64,000 bases of DNA, from NCBI RefSeq assembly GCF_008831285.2, contig NC_045140.1, forward strand, positions 7,744,505 through 7,808,504, given 5' to 3'. Below are positions 54,356 to 64,000 of the stretch, piece by piece. Under the pieces are notes generated by a model, which was not told the origin of the DNA, ran no database searches, and saw nothing but the letters and a program-made list of their open reading frames with translations. The DNA comes from Nymphaea colorata. Lineage: Eukaryota > Streptophyta > Magnoliopsida > Nymphaeales > Nymphaeaceae. The position numbers and the translations under genes were made by a program. Every line of letters starts with the position of its first letter. Within the stretch, counting starts at the first letter, position 1.

Positions 54356-55507
54356 TTCATGTGGTACCATCTTCTCACGGCGACATAGTAATTAAGTGGT
54401 GTGCCATGTTCTTGAAACAATTCATATGTTATTATGACAAGTGACATATTGGAGATTTATGATTATTACAATAACAGTATTGGAATTCTTATCTCCTGAG
54501 AATTGTCCGCATTATTTTGTATGTATGTATGTATATATATATGACGACGGATTTGTGTTAAGGGAGTTTGATTTACGCCATCAAAATCAAAACTTGCATT
54601 TGAAGTGTTTTAAAGTAGGGAAGGTTTTCATCTTGTGTCTGAAAAAAATAACGTGTCAGTGAATTTCATTAGAGATATAAAATCTTTCCGACATTTTAAT
54701 TCAAGGAATATTAAAAAACAAGGGTGCTACGGTCAGCATATATATATACAGTAAAAATGCAGATAATGTTAACAACAGTAAGGTGTCCAGACAACTATAT
54801 ATAATACCAAAACAACGTACACATACAACTATTATATAAGAGAAATCAGTTATTCACTTTTCCAGCCATGGCATTTTTGCTTTGACATTTTTAATTGATC
54901 AAATTTCAAGCATACATTAACACATCATTGTTTGATTTGACCCGCATAATCAGATGTATTTTTACTTGTAGTGAGAACCTCGACTACATACTGCAGCAGT
55001 TCCTTCAAACTCCTAACTCTTTAATCGGCATTTCTATATGAATATTTCAAAAAAAATTGCTTACCTTTTTAAGGAATAACAAAATAATGATCATGCATAA
55101 ATATTTCATAATTAACCACTTGAATTGAGCATATATGTTTGCATGAAACAGGCAGGCTTGTATGCCATTTTATTTCACTGAGGATCATTTTAATTTTGAA
55201 AAGTACAGTTTCTTTAGCTAAACCATTGCATCCCTTTTAATATTTATACATCAAAAGTAACATGACTAGCACAGTCAAGGAGGTAAATGTTCCAAGCGGG
55301 AAATGGTTGCAAAAGCGCAAACTCTTACTCTTCTAGTTTTATTTGTGCTATTGCGTGGACGACAGCACAAGTGAATTTCCTGGAGGATCGTTGGAGGGTA
55401 GAGTCAACCCTTTGTTTTTTTGTTAGTGTGAAGATTAGCATATTTGTTCCTGCCTAACCCCCTGCATGCTGTTATTGCAATATATTCACCATTGGTTTTG
55501 ACGAAAT

Positions 55508-55561
<54 letters not shown>

Positions 55562-56119
55562 AGCTTAATTTCCATTTTACACTTGCCTTTTTGTTCTGGT
55601 GCTTTGGCATATATACATTCGTTGTACTCAAGAGGCATGTATACAAAAGGGTTCACACTACAAACATCCATTTGAATGGCTATACCGGAAATAACATTGT
55701 TGAGGATCGATAAAAGGTTTGCAAACAAATAATGAAAGTATGTCAGCTAGCTGGGTGCAGGTCATGTATGAGAAAAGTGGACCAACTTCTTAAAAAATCA
55801 AGTTGTAGGGAACGGCAAAAAACGAAAGGCACGTAATTGGTAGGTACAAACTATAGACCAAAGGGAACATGGGAAAGTCACAGTAGAAATAATAAACTCT
55901 ATTACGTACTGATGAAGCAAAGCAAACCAGAAGTCCAACATTCAAGACAAAGAGAATGATAAAGAACCAATGCAGATATATATGTAGTAGTGCTAAGTCT
56001 GGTCAACTTAACACACTATTTATTATGTATGTATTTTTTTTTTTCAACATGGAAGCAGCCAAGTGTCATGCTGGCTACTTCTTATTATAGCTTCAACAGT
56101 TATTAATATAGGGATTTGA
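53441..56119. other. 3' flank of the type I gene, no further gene
   Basis: A/T-rich sequence with (TA)n at 54296-54352 and (CT)n at 55511-55559. It mirrors 36714-39471. No coding frame was recognised. Confidence 0.5.
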
Positions 56120-56542
56120 CTAATGCAGGTTATGGGCAGGCACAAAGTAACCAAAGCTGACTGCTGGCTTTCCATGGTGATGGTGTGCTGAATCTTCCAT
56201 AACTAGGCTCTTGTAAAACTCTGGATGGTGGCGGTGAGGGGGAAGAGCCTTAATGAGCAGCTTATAGCTGTCGTGCCCAGGGGCACGCTCTAATTTCTCT
56301 GCAGCGATGACATGCAGAAAATTGAGGCGGGCATTGTTTTTCTTGTTGTTCATATCTACGGCTGATTTGCCCAATTCTTGAATGTGGTGATCCTTCTCGG
56401 CATGGGGAACTTGAACCCAGCGGGGCTCTGGACGATGAGGATCGTGATTATCATGATGATCATCATGGTGGGCAGTGGCCACAAAGGAGATTGCTGCAAA
56501 GAAAGTCGTAGAGAGCAGGAGCAATGGAAGAAGACGACCCAT
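56120..56542 (-). CDS. Secreted His-rich cystatin-like protein, type I (complete copy)
   Basis: A single exon, 140 codons, intact. Signal peptide at residues 1-24 (MGRLLPLLLLSTTFFAAISF, cleavage likely after ATA), then HHDDHHDNHDPH; I count 20 His in the 116-residue mature chain, including HHHH near residue 125. Cystatin-like core: Trp42, IQELGKSAVDMNN at 54-66 (family consensus LGxFAVxxxN, aromatic replaced by Ser60), LNFLHVIAAEK at 73-83, then ERAPG at 85-89 where inhibitory cystatins have QxVxG, and Y-x-L-x-I-x-A at 93-99. No PW motif. Known family members bind papain-type proteases; loss of both loops suggests a different role. The His pairs suggest metal binding, which is inference. Head-to-head with the type II gene at 58029. 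TATA box at 56678-56687. Confidence 0.8.
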   Translation of the reverse strand: MGRLLPLLLLSTTFFAAISFVATAHHDDHHDNHDPHRPEPRWVQVPHAEKDHHIQELGKSAVDMNNKKNNARLNFLHVIAAEKLERAPGHDSYKLLIKALPPHRHHPEFYKSLVMEDSAHHHHGKPAVSFGYFVPAHNLH

Positions 56543-56677
56543 GGTGATAGTGGACGGGGATATTGGTGGCAGCTTTCACGGAGATCGCAATAAGTTATTA
56601 ACCAAGCTTGTGGAGAGGAAGAAATCTTGCTTTGGCTACGAAGAAGTAGTAGGTGTATTGATTTGTAAAGTCCTTGG

Positions 56678-56687
56678 CTATTTATAG
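56678..56687 (-). promoter_or_regulatory. TATA box of the complete type I gene
   Basis: CTATAAATAG on the minus strand, about 136 bp upstream of the ATG. Confidence 0.65.
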
Positions 56688-56812
56688 GCCAACAACAACG
56701 CGCTCGCCTGGCTGGTGAATCTTGTATGTTTCTATGAAGGAATTGACCCAAATTAAGTGAAGGGGGAAAAAAAATTGAAGATGAAGACATAGTTTGGGTC
56801 ATGTACGCTAGA

Positions 56813-56830
56813 GGCGACGCAGTCAATGGT
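56813..56830 (-). promoter_or_regulatory. Conserved 18-bp element with W-box core, type I promoter (right arm)
   Basis: ACCATTGACTGCGTCGCC on the minus strand, about 271 bp upstream of the ATG. Confidence 0.6.
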
Positions 56831-57766
56831 ATATACTGAGACATGTTCTGCATGTTGGTTCTCGATCTCTGGACCACTCAAGAGAGAGATATATTTATAT
56901 ATTACTCGTCAGACATTTGAGTTTAAATGTTCAGGCTCCTTGAATTCCCAAATAAACTCAATAATATTTTTTGTCTTGTTCCATTTTGATGACATCGCGC
57001 AACGTGCACTGATTATTATGTTATATTTTTTTCCTCTACATTGTTTAACATGCTTCAAATTTGTGACATCCACGTCCTTTTCTTGTCTTCTTTTCTTACT
57101 GGCGTCCTGTTTTCCGAAGCAGCACTGCTGGTGGAAGCATTGCGTTTTAGAAGAAAGGAACTGTGCCTGTACTCCGCCGCATATAATGTAAAATATTGAT
57201 GCCCGCTTATTCAGTTCATTGGCCTTTAAAACTCTCTACTGAGGGCAATTAATTTGGTCAATAAGTGGACCTGCTTTGCCTCTTCATATATTGGGTTCTG
57301 TTATAAACGGCAATAATGCATGAAAGTCCACTTATAATCAGGAATGAATGTATAGGTCATTGAATTCCGTGTTCGGCCATGGCAATTGGTGGCGCGTACA
57401 GGTAAAAGGACTGTCATTCCTCCCCACCAGGGTAGCATCGGAAAACAGGACGCTCCTTTCAAAGGGATACAACGTGAACATCACAAATCTAAGCACGTTA
57501 AAGAAAGTGGAAGAGAAGTAGAATAAGAATCACGTTAACAATTTGCGATGTAATCTAAATGGAGCATGCTACAATAATTAATGTTGAGACCTAAACGAAA
57601 CAATGCCCACTAAAGGTTCGGATTAGTCGTATTGCTTAACAGGAGGATAAGTTTTAAAATCAAAAGTCTCAAGCTTAGGAAGATAAACGTTTAAAATCAA
57701 AAGCCTCAAGGTTAGGGATATCTTGAGATGAGCGAGAATAGACGTGCAAGCCATTTCGTAGTGTTT

Positions 57767-57784
57767 ACCATTGACTGCGTCGCC
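57767..57784 (+). promoter_or_regulatory. Conserved 18-bp element with W-box core, type II promoter (right arm)
   Basis: ACCATTGACTGCGTCGCC, 245 bp before the ATG at 58029. Confidence 0.6.
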
Positions 57785-57902
57785 CCAAGGATACATGTTG
57801 TAGAACTATATGCCTTCTAATAATTCCTTTAATTTGGCTCCTTCAGATAAGTAAATGAAAATTCATGACCAGCTATGATCCCTGTGTGCCTCCCTGGCCG
57901 CG

Positions 57903-57912
57903 CTTATAAATG
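57903..57912 (+). promoter_or_regulatory. TATA box of the right-arm type II gene
   Basis: CTTATAAATG, 117 bp before the ATG at 58029; identical in position to the left-arm copy. Confidence 0.65.
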
Positions 57913-58028
57913 GGAGTTTTGTCCAAGGACCCTTACCCATCGGTACTACTACTTCATCATAACCAGAGCTAGCTTTCTTCCAAGCTCTAGCTCCACAACC
58001 CTCCCAACATCACCCGTCCACTATCGCC

Positions 58029-58447
58029 ATGGGTCGTCTCCTTCCATTTCTCCTGCTCTCTATGACTTGCTTTGCAGCAATGGCCTTGCTGGCCACTGCT
58101 CACCAGGATGGCCATCATGATAATCATGATCATCGTCGTCCAGAGCCCCGCTGGGTTCATGTTCCCCATGCCGAGAAGGATCACCACATTCAAGAATTGG
58201 GCAAATCTGCCGTAGATATGCACAACAAGCAAAACCATGCCCGCCTCTATTTTCTGCATGTCATCGATGCAGAGAAATTAGAGCGTGCCCCTGGGCACTA
58301 CAGCTATAGGCTGCTCATTAAGGCTCTTCCCCTCACCGCCACAATCCCGAGTTTTACAAGAGCCAAGTTATGGAAGATGCAGCACGCCATGGAAAGCCAC
58401 CAGTCCTCAGCTTTGGTTACTTTGTGCCTGCTCATAACCTGCATTAG
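58029..58447 (+). pseudogene. Type II cystatin-like gene with a 1-bp frameshift
   Basis: The first 100 codons equal the left-arm type II gene (signal peptide MGRLLPFLLLSMTCFAAMAL; HQDGHHDNHD; IQELGKSAVDMHNK; YSYRLLIKALP). At 58329-58332 there are four C where the left arm has five (51385-51389, read as G), so the frame shifts and runs on to 58493, giving an unrelated C-terminal tail. In the unshifted frame the normal end FGYFVPAHNLH and TAG at 58445-58447 are present. Either a young inactivating deletion or a homopolymer sequencing error. The cystatin-like core up to the last strand is still encoded. Confidence 0.8.
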
Positions 58448-61019
58448 TCAAATCCCTATACTAATAGCGGCTGAAGCTGTAAGCCTACAATAAGAAGTAG
58501 CCAGCATTGCTTGCATGTTGAAAATTATACTTATATAATAAATAATGTGTTAAGTTGTTCAGACTTAGCACCACATATGTACTGCATTGGTTCTTTTATG
58601 TTGTTGGACTTTCTCCTTTGCTTCATGACTATGTAACAGATTTTATTATTCTATATATATATGTGTCTTTCCTATGATCCCCTTTGTCTACTTCTTGCTT
58701 GGGATGGGCATGGGGCTGCGCGGCCTAATTCAAAGTGGGCTTGGTTCAATCGGTCCAAGGCATTAATCACGATTGCCTGTTTGCATCCCAAAATTGTTTT
58801 GGTTTTTAAAGTGCTTCATAAAAATGTGATTTTATTTTGGAATGAAAGAGAAAGGAACTCGTCCATTGGTATGAAGTCTGGACGTTTCCAATGCCTTTAT
58901 TAGAGGTAACCATACGAAGAACTAAGCTTTGTTTTGCACATTCTGATATATGAAATATTATCCTAAATCTCATATGCATGCATGCTCAAGTCTAAATAAA
59001 ATTTTTAAATATTAAGACAAATTTAATTAAACTATAGTTTGATTTAAAAAGTAGTGCCATCATGTCTAGAACTATGGTCTTAAGGGTTAATGAATTAGTA
59101 ATTTTATGAACTTGTGATTGAATTGTTGGAATAAATAAATAGTATAAAAACCAAATTGTTTAAAAGAAATACTTGTAAGATCATTTGAGTTCTTTAAATA
59201 TTATCACTAGAACTCAAATGAAAATAACTCATATTGGAAAGATAGTTTTTGAAAATGGAAGTTTTCAAAAGAAAATATGATTAGAAACACACTTGTAAAT
59301 TACTTGTTTCGCAAATCAGAGCTTCAACTTATCATGCTTTGCAAAAGCAAACTTTCAAGTTTTGTTTGAAAGATAATATATCAAAATAAATGAACGACCA
59401 CCATTGTTCTTGTTCATTATAGGGCCAAAGCGAAGAATTTTGTAATATTATAAAGATTTGAAAATCAAAACAATATATTAAAAAAATCAAGATTTGATAT
59501 TTGAAACAAAAAAAAATATTAGAATTTGTAAGAGTGTTTCTTTTGAATCTTAAGAAAATTTCAAGATTTTGCCTTAATTCAATTATCACTTTATTATGGT
59601 TTGATCTTGTCTCACCTAAATTTCTTAGAGTCGCGTGCGTGTGAGCATTCAGGAATTCCAAAAATGATGATTACATCAATTCTATATGCTTAAGAATAAA
59701 ATAAGTTATTCTTACCATAACATATATCTATTGAACAATGAAGAAGAAACATTTGTTAGAAATCAATAAAGGTAAAATCTCATCTACCGAGTCACTTAAA
59801 TATAAGTAGGCCAAGGGAAGGCTAGAAAGAAATGAATGTTTAGGAAAATGTGAAAGATAATTTACAATTTAAAAAATCGAAAATGACATGCTCAATGCAA
59901 ATTAACTTGTACATCAAGTTTGTTTAGATGTTCTTGGGGTTAGACATGTCCCAACTTCAAAATGATGAAAATAAAAAAATAATCAACCCCAAATCCTCAC
60001 ATTATAATGCATATCCACAAACAATCAAACGAGAGAGTGAAAATACATAGATAGAAATTAAAAGAGGAAAAGAAAAAAATGAAAATAAATATGAGAGAAA
60101 TACTGATAAGGAGAGACAGAGAGAGAGAGAGATTTGAAAGAGGAAAAATTAAAAGGAGAGAGAAATGAAAAGAGCAATAAAAAGAAAGAAATATACACGA
60201 GAAATTAAAATGAAAGAAACATAAGTTAAAACGCAAGAAGAAAGTTAAGAATGAGAAATAAATATTAAAATGAAAAAAAAGTAAAGAATGACTGCAAAAG
60301 AAGTTAAAATGAAAAATAGAAAAGTTAAAATGAGAGAAAGTAAGTTTAAATGAGATAAAAAAAAAGTTAAAAGAAATGAAAAAAGAGTTAACTGATAAAA
60401 GATAAGTTAAAAGAGAGAAAAAATTCTAATCAAAATAGAAAATGAATTAAACATTAGTCTTGGTCATGCTCCCAAAGCTTCAAAGAGTATTCAAAGCTCT
60501 AGAGAGATTCAAGGCCTTCATCGGCTTGTTATAAAAATATAAAAAAAAAAGTGCAACAAAATTGTAGAAAGAAAAGTTATAAATACCTTTAAAAAAAAGT
60601 TTAATGTAAAAGGTGGCTTTTTAGATCTTTTCGGCAAAGAGAATTCCTTGATAGTGGCTCCAACAGGTTGCGCATGCTTTTCAAGAGTCCTTCATAAGCT
60701 CCTCCAAGGTCTTTTTTTGAAAATGAATGTTTGAAGTTGATAATGAAGAGACGCAAGCAAGAAAAATGTAAAAGAAAAAGAGGAAAAGGATGAGAAGAAC
60801 AAGAAATCTAAAAGATGAGAGAAGGTTTAATGCTTTTAAAACATGATAGGTAAATGAGGGAAATGAAGAGATATTTATAGATGAAGGAAGCTGAAGGGGG
60901 TTGTGATTTTTTTTAAAATAAAATTAGTCATTAATTAGTCATTATTGGCTTAAAAATAACTTAAAACATTAAAAGAGTTAAATCTGCCCAAAAATAGGTT
61001 GACCGCACTAAGGGCATGC

Positions 61020-61390
61020 TGCCCTCCTAGGCCTAGGCCATGGCAAGCCTAAACAGGCCATTTTGCCTAGCCACATGCCTATTCTGGCTTGTTTTGAGCG
61101 GCCGCAAGCTGGGCCTGGTCAGCTAAAGGTCTACCCTCGCCGAGCCAAGAGGGCCCAAACTGGTATTGGCCAGCCAAGGGTGCGCCAAGCTGGCCAGGGC
61201 CTTGCCTAACTGGGCCAGGTGTGTTAGGGTGGTGCTTGGCGGGCTAGGCTGGCTGAGGCCGTGGTTGGCCTGCCATAGCCTGCCAGGCCAGCTTGGGCTT
61301 GGATTGGCTAGTCAGGCCAGGCAGTGGTTGAGGTTGGCCAGGCCATGGGGGTGCTTGGTCAGCCTGCCCAGTCAGTTGTTGGTCCTACAA
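61020..61390. repeat. GGCCAGG-type minisatellite, right arm only
   Basis: About 370 bp of degenerate GGCCAGGC, TGGCCAGCC and GGCTAGGC units, GC-rich in an A/T-rich arm. The left arm has only about 60 bp of the same material at 48640-48710 (CAGGCTGACCAAGCATGACC). Open frames inside are artefacts. Confidence 0.75.
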
Positions 61391-62129
61391 AGGGTATTTG
61401 AAAAAATTTATTAAAAAAGAAGGGTATTTCCAGAAAATTAAATTGTATTTTGATAAAATCAAGGGTTTTTTAGAATATTAAATTATATTTTCAAAAATCA
61501 ATGGTATATTGGGAATTTTGAATTAAAATTTATTGGTATTTAAGAAATGATCGTAACGCCTCGATACTTGGGTTACGAATGATCTGTGACTTGGATTCGA
61601 ATCTAAAAATGGACCTTGGTCTCTGATTTGGATCTGGATTTGGATTAAGAGCTTAGAATGGATAAAAATATTATATTTAGATTTAAATTTAGATCTCAAA
61701 TTTGGATCTAACATTTAGATTTGGATCTAAACCTCAAACAACACATGAATTCAGGTAAAAAGAAGGAATTGGATCTATGTTAAGAATTTATAACCAAACA
61801 AGGATATGGATATAAATTTTGGATATTGGAGCTGGATCAGATCTGAATTGGATTGAAGGCACAAATTGGGATCAAATTAGTCCATAATTGAGATTTAGAT
61901 CAAGGTGTGGATCTAAAGTTCTGTTATGTTTCATGTTTTAGAATATAGATTTGGATGTGGAGCCGGGATTTGGATCTGGATTTGGATCAATGGATCTGCT
62001 TTAGGCTTCTATATGAGTTTTTGGACTGGATCCTGATTTGAATTATAAAATTAGTCTAAATTGAGATTGGGCTTTGGGCCCAAAGTCTGAAATTAGATCC
62101 AAATAAATGCCAAATATAGTTGATAGTCA

Positions 62130-62445
62130 AACACCTTTCGATGGGATATATCCAATGGTATTGTACAAACCCACTTAATACAACTTCATGAGTTAAGTGA
62201 ATAGGAAGTGGATCATGATATCAAAGGATGGTGGAGGAAATATCTTTTCCATATGGCATAATATCAGCATAATCTGATCCTAAATGCTTTAAATCATTTT
62301 CTTTTCCAACTTTTGTACATGATTCCTTGGAAAAACTGGAAAATTCAATCAATATTGCACTTACTTTCTTTGATAAAGATCTTTGTAAGGCTAATGGAAG
62401 GAATTGATAAATCAACATAATACACTTATGACTCATTAATCTCAA
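62130..62445 (-). pseudogene. CACTA transposon DUF4218 remnant, right arm
   Basis: Inverted copy of the left-arm remnant with the same open frame (SHKCIMLIYQFLPLALQRSL to GKDISSTIL) and the same downstream frame break. Only a few substitutions separate the copies. Dead fragment. Confidence 0.7.
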
Positions 62446-63059
62446 GATTTTGCATTTTTTTAATGCACGAGTCGTGATATATTTATTTGCTCTACAGGAA
62501 AATGCACTTTATCTCTGACTCCTTTTGGTTAGGCCCCAGCATTAAATCATAACAAATGTTTTCAGCCCAATCTGACCCTATAGATGCCATTTTTAATTGT
62601 CTGTCGCTAATTAAAACTACGTCTTTAACTATAAAACTACGTCTTTAACTAAATTTGGCTAACGAAAAAGTTTAAGCTTTTCATCATCAAGTTTTTACGT
62701 AGTCTGAGCCAATGGTTTTCCATTTGTAAGAAAACATACGCTGATGTTAGAAATTAATAACCAAATGCATCATTTCTTCTAAATAAAACATGAGAGATAC
62801 GTCTAAAAATGAACTTGTTGACGCAATCTTTTCTCTGTGGTTTAACCAAAAAAGTTTTGACTAATGCATTTCAGTTTACAACATGCAATGAGATTTTTAT
62901 CTTTGGTGCTAGTTGCACTATTTCCTGCACCAGGAATCAAACATAATGCGAAAACATTGCATTTTAAAGCTCTAACAATCCATCTTTCTTAGGGGTGAGA
63001 ATTTTAAGATTTGAAAGATGTAATTACCTTTTGTGGAAGATCTTTGAATTTTTTTGTTA

Positions 63060-64000
63060 ATTTTCTTTAAAATTGTAGGGCATCATTGTTGCTCATTTAT
63101 TAGAATAAGAGAGAAAGAAAAAGATGCCCCAGTTGGAAGGGAGAAATTGGAGATCACGAGGATATGTCTAGCCATAAAAAAAGAATCTTTATTGAAGATT
63201 GACAAAAGTATATCAAGTATGAAACTTTTTTGGATGAACGGTATTTATATGATCAGGTAATTCTACACCATCACCATCAATGACAAGATTATCAAGAAAA
63301 ACCGATCGGTTTGTATTATTGAGGAACTTCTATTCCAGTGTGGTCATTCAAGAACCACTGATTGCAACTTTGTCAAGCAAAAAGATCTTCATACAAGTAC
63401 CCCTTGTCAAATTTCTTGTCGTTCTCAAAATTTTCAACCCATCACAAAAATCGAGTATCTCCAAAATTTCTAAACCCGCTTCCTATAGTGAAGCTGCTCA
63501 TCCATCTAATTGGGTCAAGGCAATGCAACAAGAAAGTGAGGCATTGAAAGCAAAAGACAACTGAACCTTGGTTTCACCTCCGAAGAACATTAAACCCATT
63601 GGATGCAAATGGGTTTGTTGCATCAAATATAGGCTGATGGTCAAACTGAGAGGTTCAAAGCAAGATTGATGGAAAAATAGTTTGCACAAATAGATGGAAT
63701 GGATTTTCATGAGATGTTTGCTCCAGTTGCAAAACTGATCATAGTCTGTTGTTTCTTAGCAGTGGCAGCCAAACGCAGTGGATCCTATATCAAAGGGATG
63801 TGTATAATGTCTTTTCAAATTACAATTTAGAGGGGGATATCTACATGTTGTCACCACTAGGATATTGCAGCAATGAAGAATCTTGTTTGCAAGCTCAAGA
63901 AGTCTCTTTATGGCCTCAAGTAGGTCCATCGAAACTGGTACACAAAATTTTCTACTGCACTCATTGCTTATGGCTTTGTTCAATCCAAATGTGGTTACTC
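63060..64000 (+). pseudogene. Copia pol remnant, longer version, running off the window
   Basis: Plus-strand frames read the spacer before RT (NFLSFSKFSTHHKN; ASYSEAAHPSNWVKAMQQES), then TLVSPPKNIKPIGCKWVCC, FAPVAKLIIVCCFLAVAAKR, QRDVYNVFSNYNLEGDIYML and, after 63890, KKSLYGLK and KLVHKIFYCTHCLWLCSIQM-like sequence. The stretch 63190-63890 is absent from the copies at 36.2 and 46.8 kb. Stops and frame breaks are frequent. The order is that of Copia pol, N-terminal RT side. Confidence 0.8.

Larger units (their letters stand above)
56522..64000 (-). repeat. Right arm of the large inverted repeat
   Basis: Inverse of the left arm. It starts at the type I cystatin-like gene start codon region (56522-56543 mirrors 53161-53182) and runs off the window in Copia RT sequence at 64000, which mirrors 46737. 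It carries extra sequence at about 61020-61390 and 63190-63890. Confidence 0.9.

Noticed and set aside
56356-56877. 173-codon minus-strand frame overlapping the type I cystatin-like gene
   Set aside because: It runs through the promoter and TATA box and then reads the cystatin-like gene in the wrong frame.
61166-61414. 82-codon Gly/Leu/Arg-rich frame
   Set aside because: It lies wholly inside the degenerate GGCCAGG minisatellite.

Overview
This window is nuclear DNA of a flowering plant. Genes have many introns with GT-AG borders, introns reach several kilobases and carry LTR-retrotransposon and hAT remnants, (TA)n, (GA)n and (CT)n tracts are abundant, and the recognised proteins are plant types: a DEG10-like organelle protease, a DUF914/SLC35F transporter, a methionine gamma-lyase fragment and cystatin-like secreted proteins. 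I cannot name the species.

Layout. 1-10.35 kb: minus-strand SLC35F (DUF914) transporter with seven recognised exons; its 3' end lies off the left edge and one short exon was not located. Its long second intron carries a broken methionine gamma-lyase fragment between GGTACC-rich repeats, and the intron after the EFCVKK exon carries a hAT MITE. 10.35-15.86 kb: intergenic, with a decayed plant-mobile-domain-like reading frame and a three-copy tandem repeat of about 158 bp. 15.86-33.84 kb: an intact eight-exon DEG10-like serine protease gene on the plus strand (555 residues), with a Copia element in intron 3, a hAT element in intron 6 and an antisense Copia element in intron 7. 33.47-36.36 kb, holding its last exon, is duplicated at 43.99-46.94 kb, so a second apparently functional terminal exon lies about 10.5 kb downstream.

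36.3-64 kb: a rearranged region built from one ancestral unit: DEG10 last exon, Copia fragment, a 6.5-kb block with CACTA remnants, a divergent pair of His-rich cystatin-like genes, and 3 kb of downstream flank. One copy (A) is a deletion derivative in which Copia sequence is fused inside a cystatin-like gene. A second (B, 43.99-53.18 kb) runs into a gap of exactly 100 N inside the first codons of a cystatin-like gene. A third lies inverted on the other side (53.44-64 kb). The arms therefore face each other across the gap: either a genuine large inverted duplication or two haplotypes/repeat units joined head to head by scaffolding.

The genes do not form a pathway. The protease and transporter are ordinary single-copy genes burdened with transposons. 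The actively changing part is the cystatin-like cluster: small secreted proteins with about 20 histidines each, sharing an 18-bp promoter element with a W-box core, and present as two paralogue types plus truncated and frameshifted copies. All coordinates and splice sites were read by eye; no alignment or database search was run.
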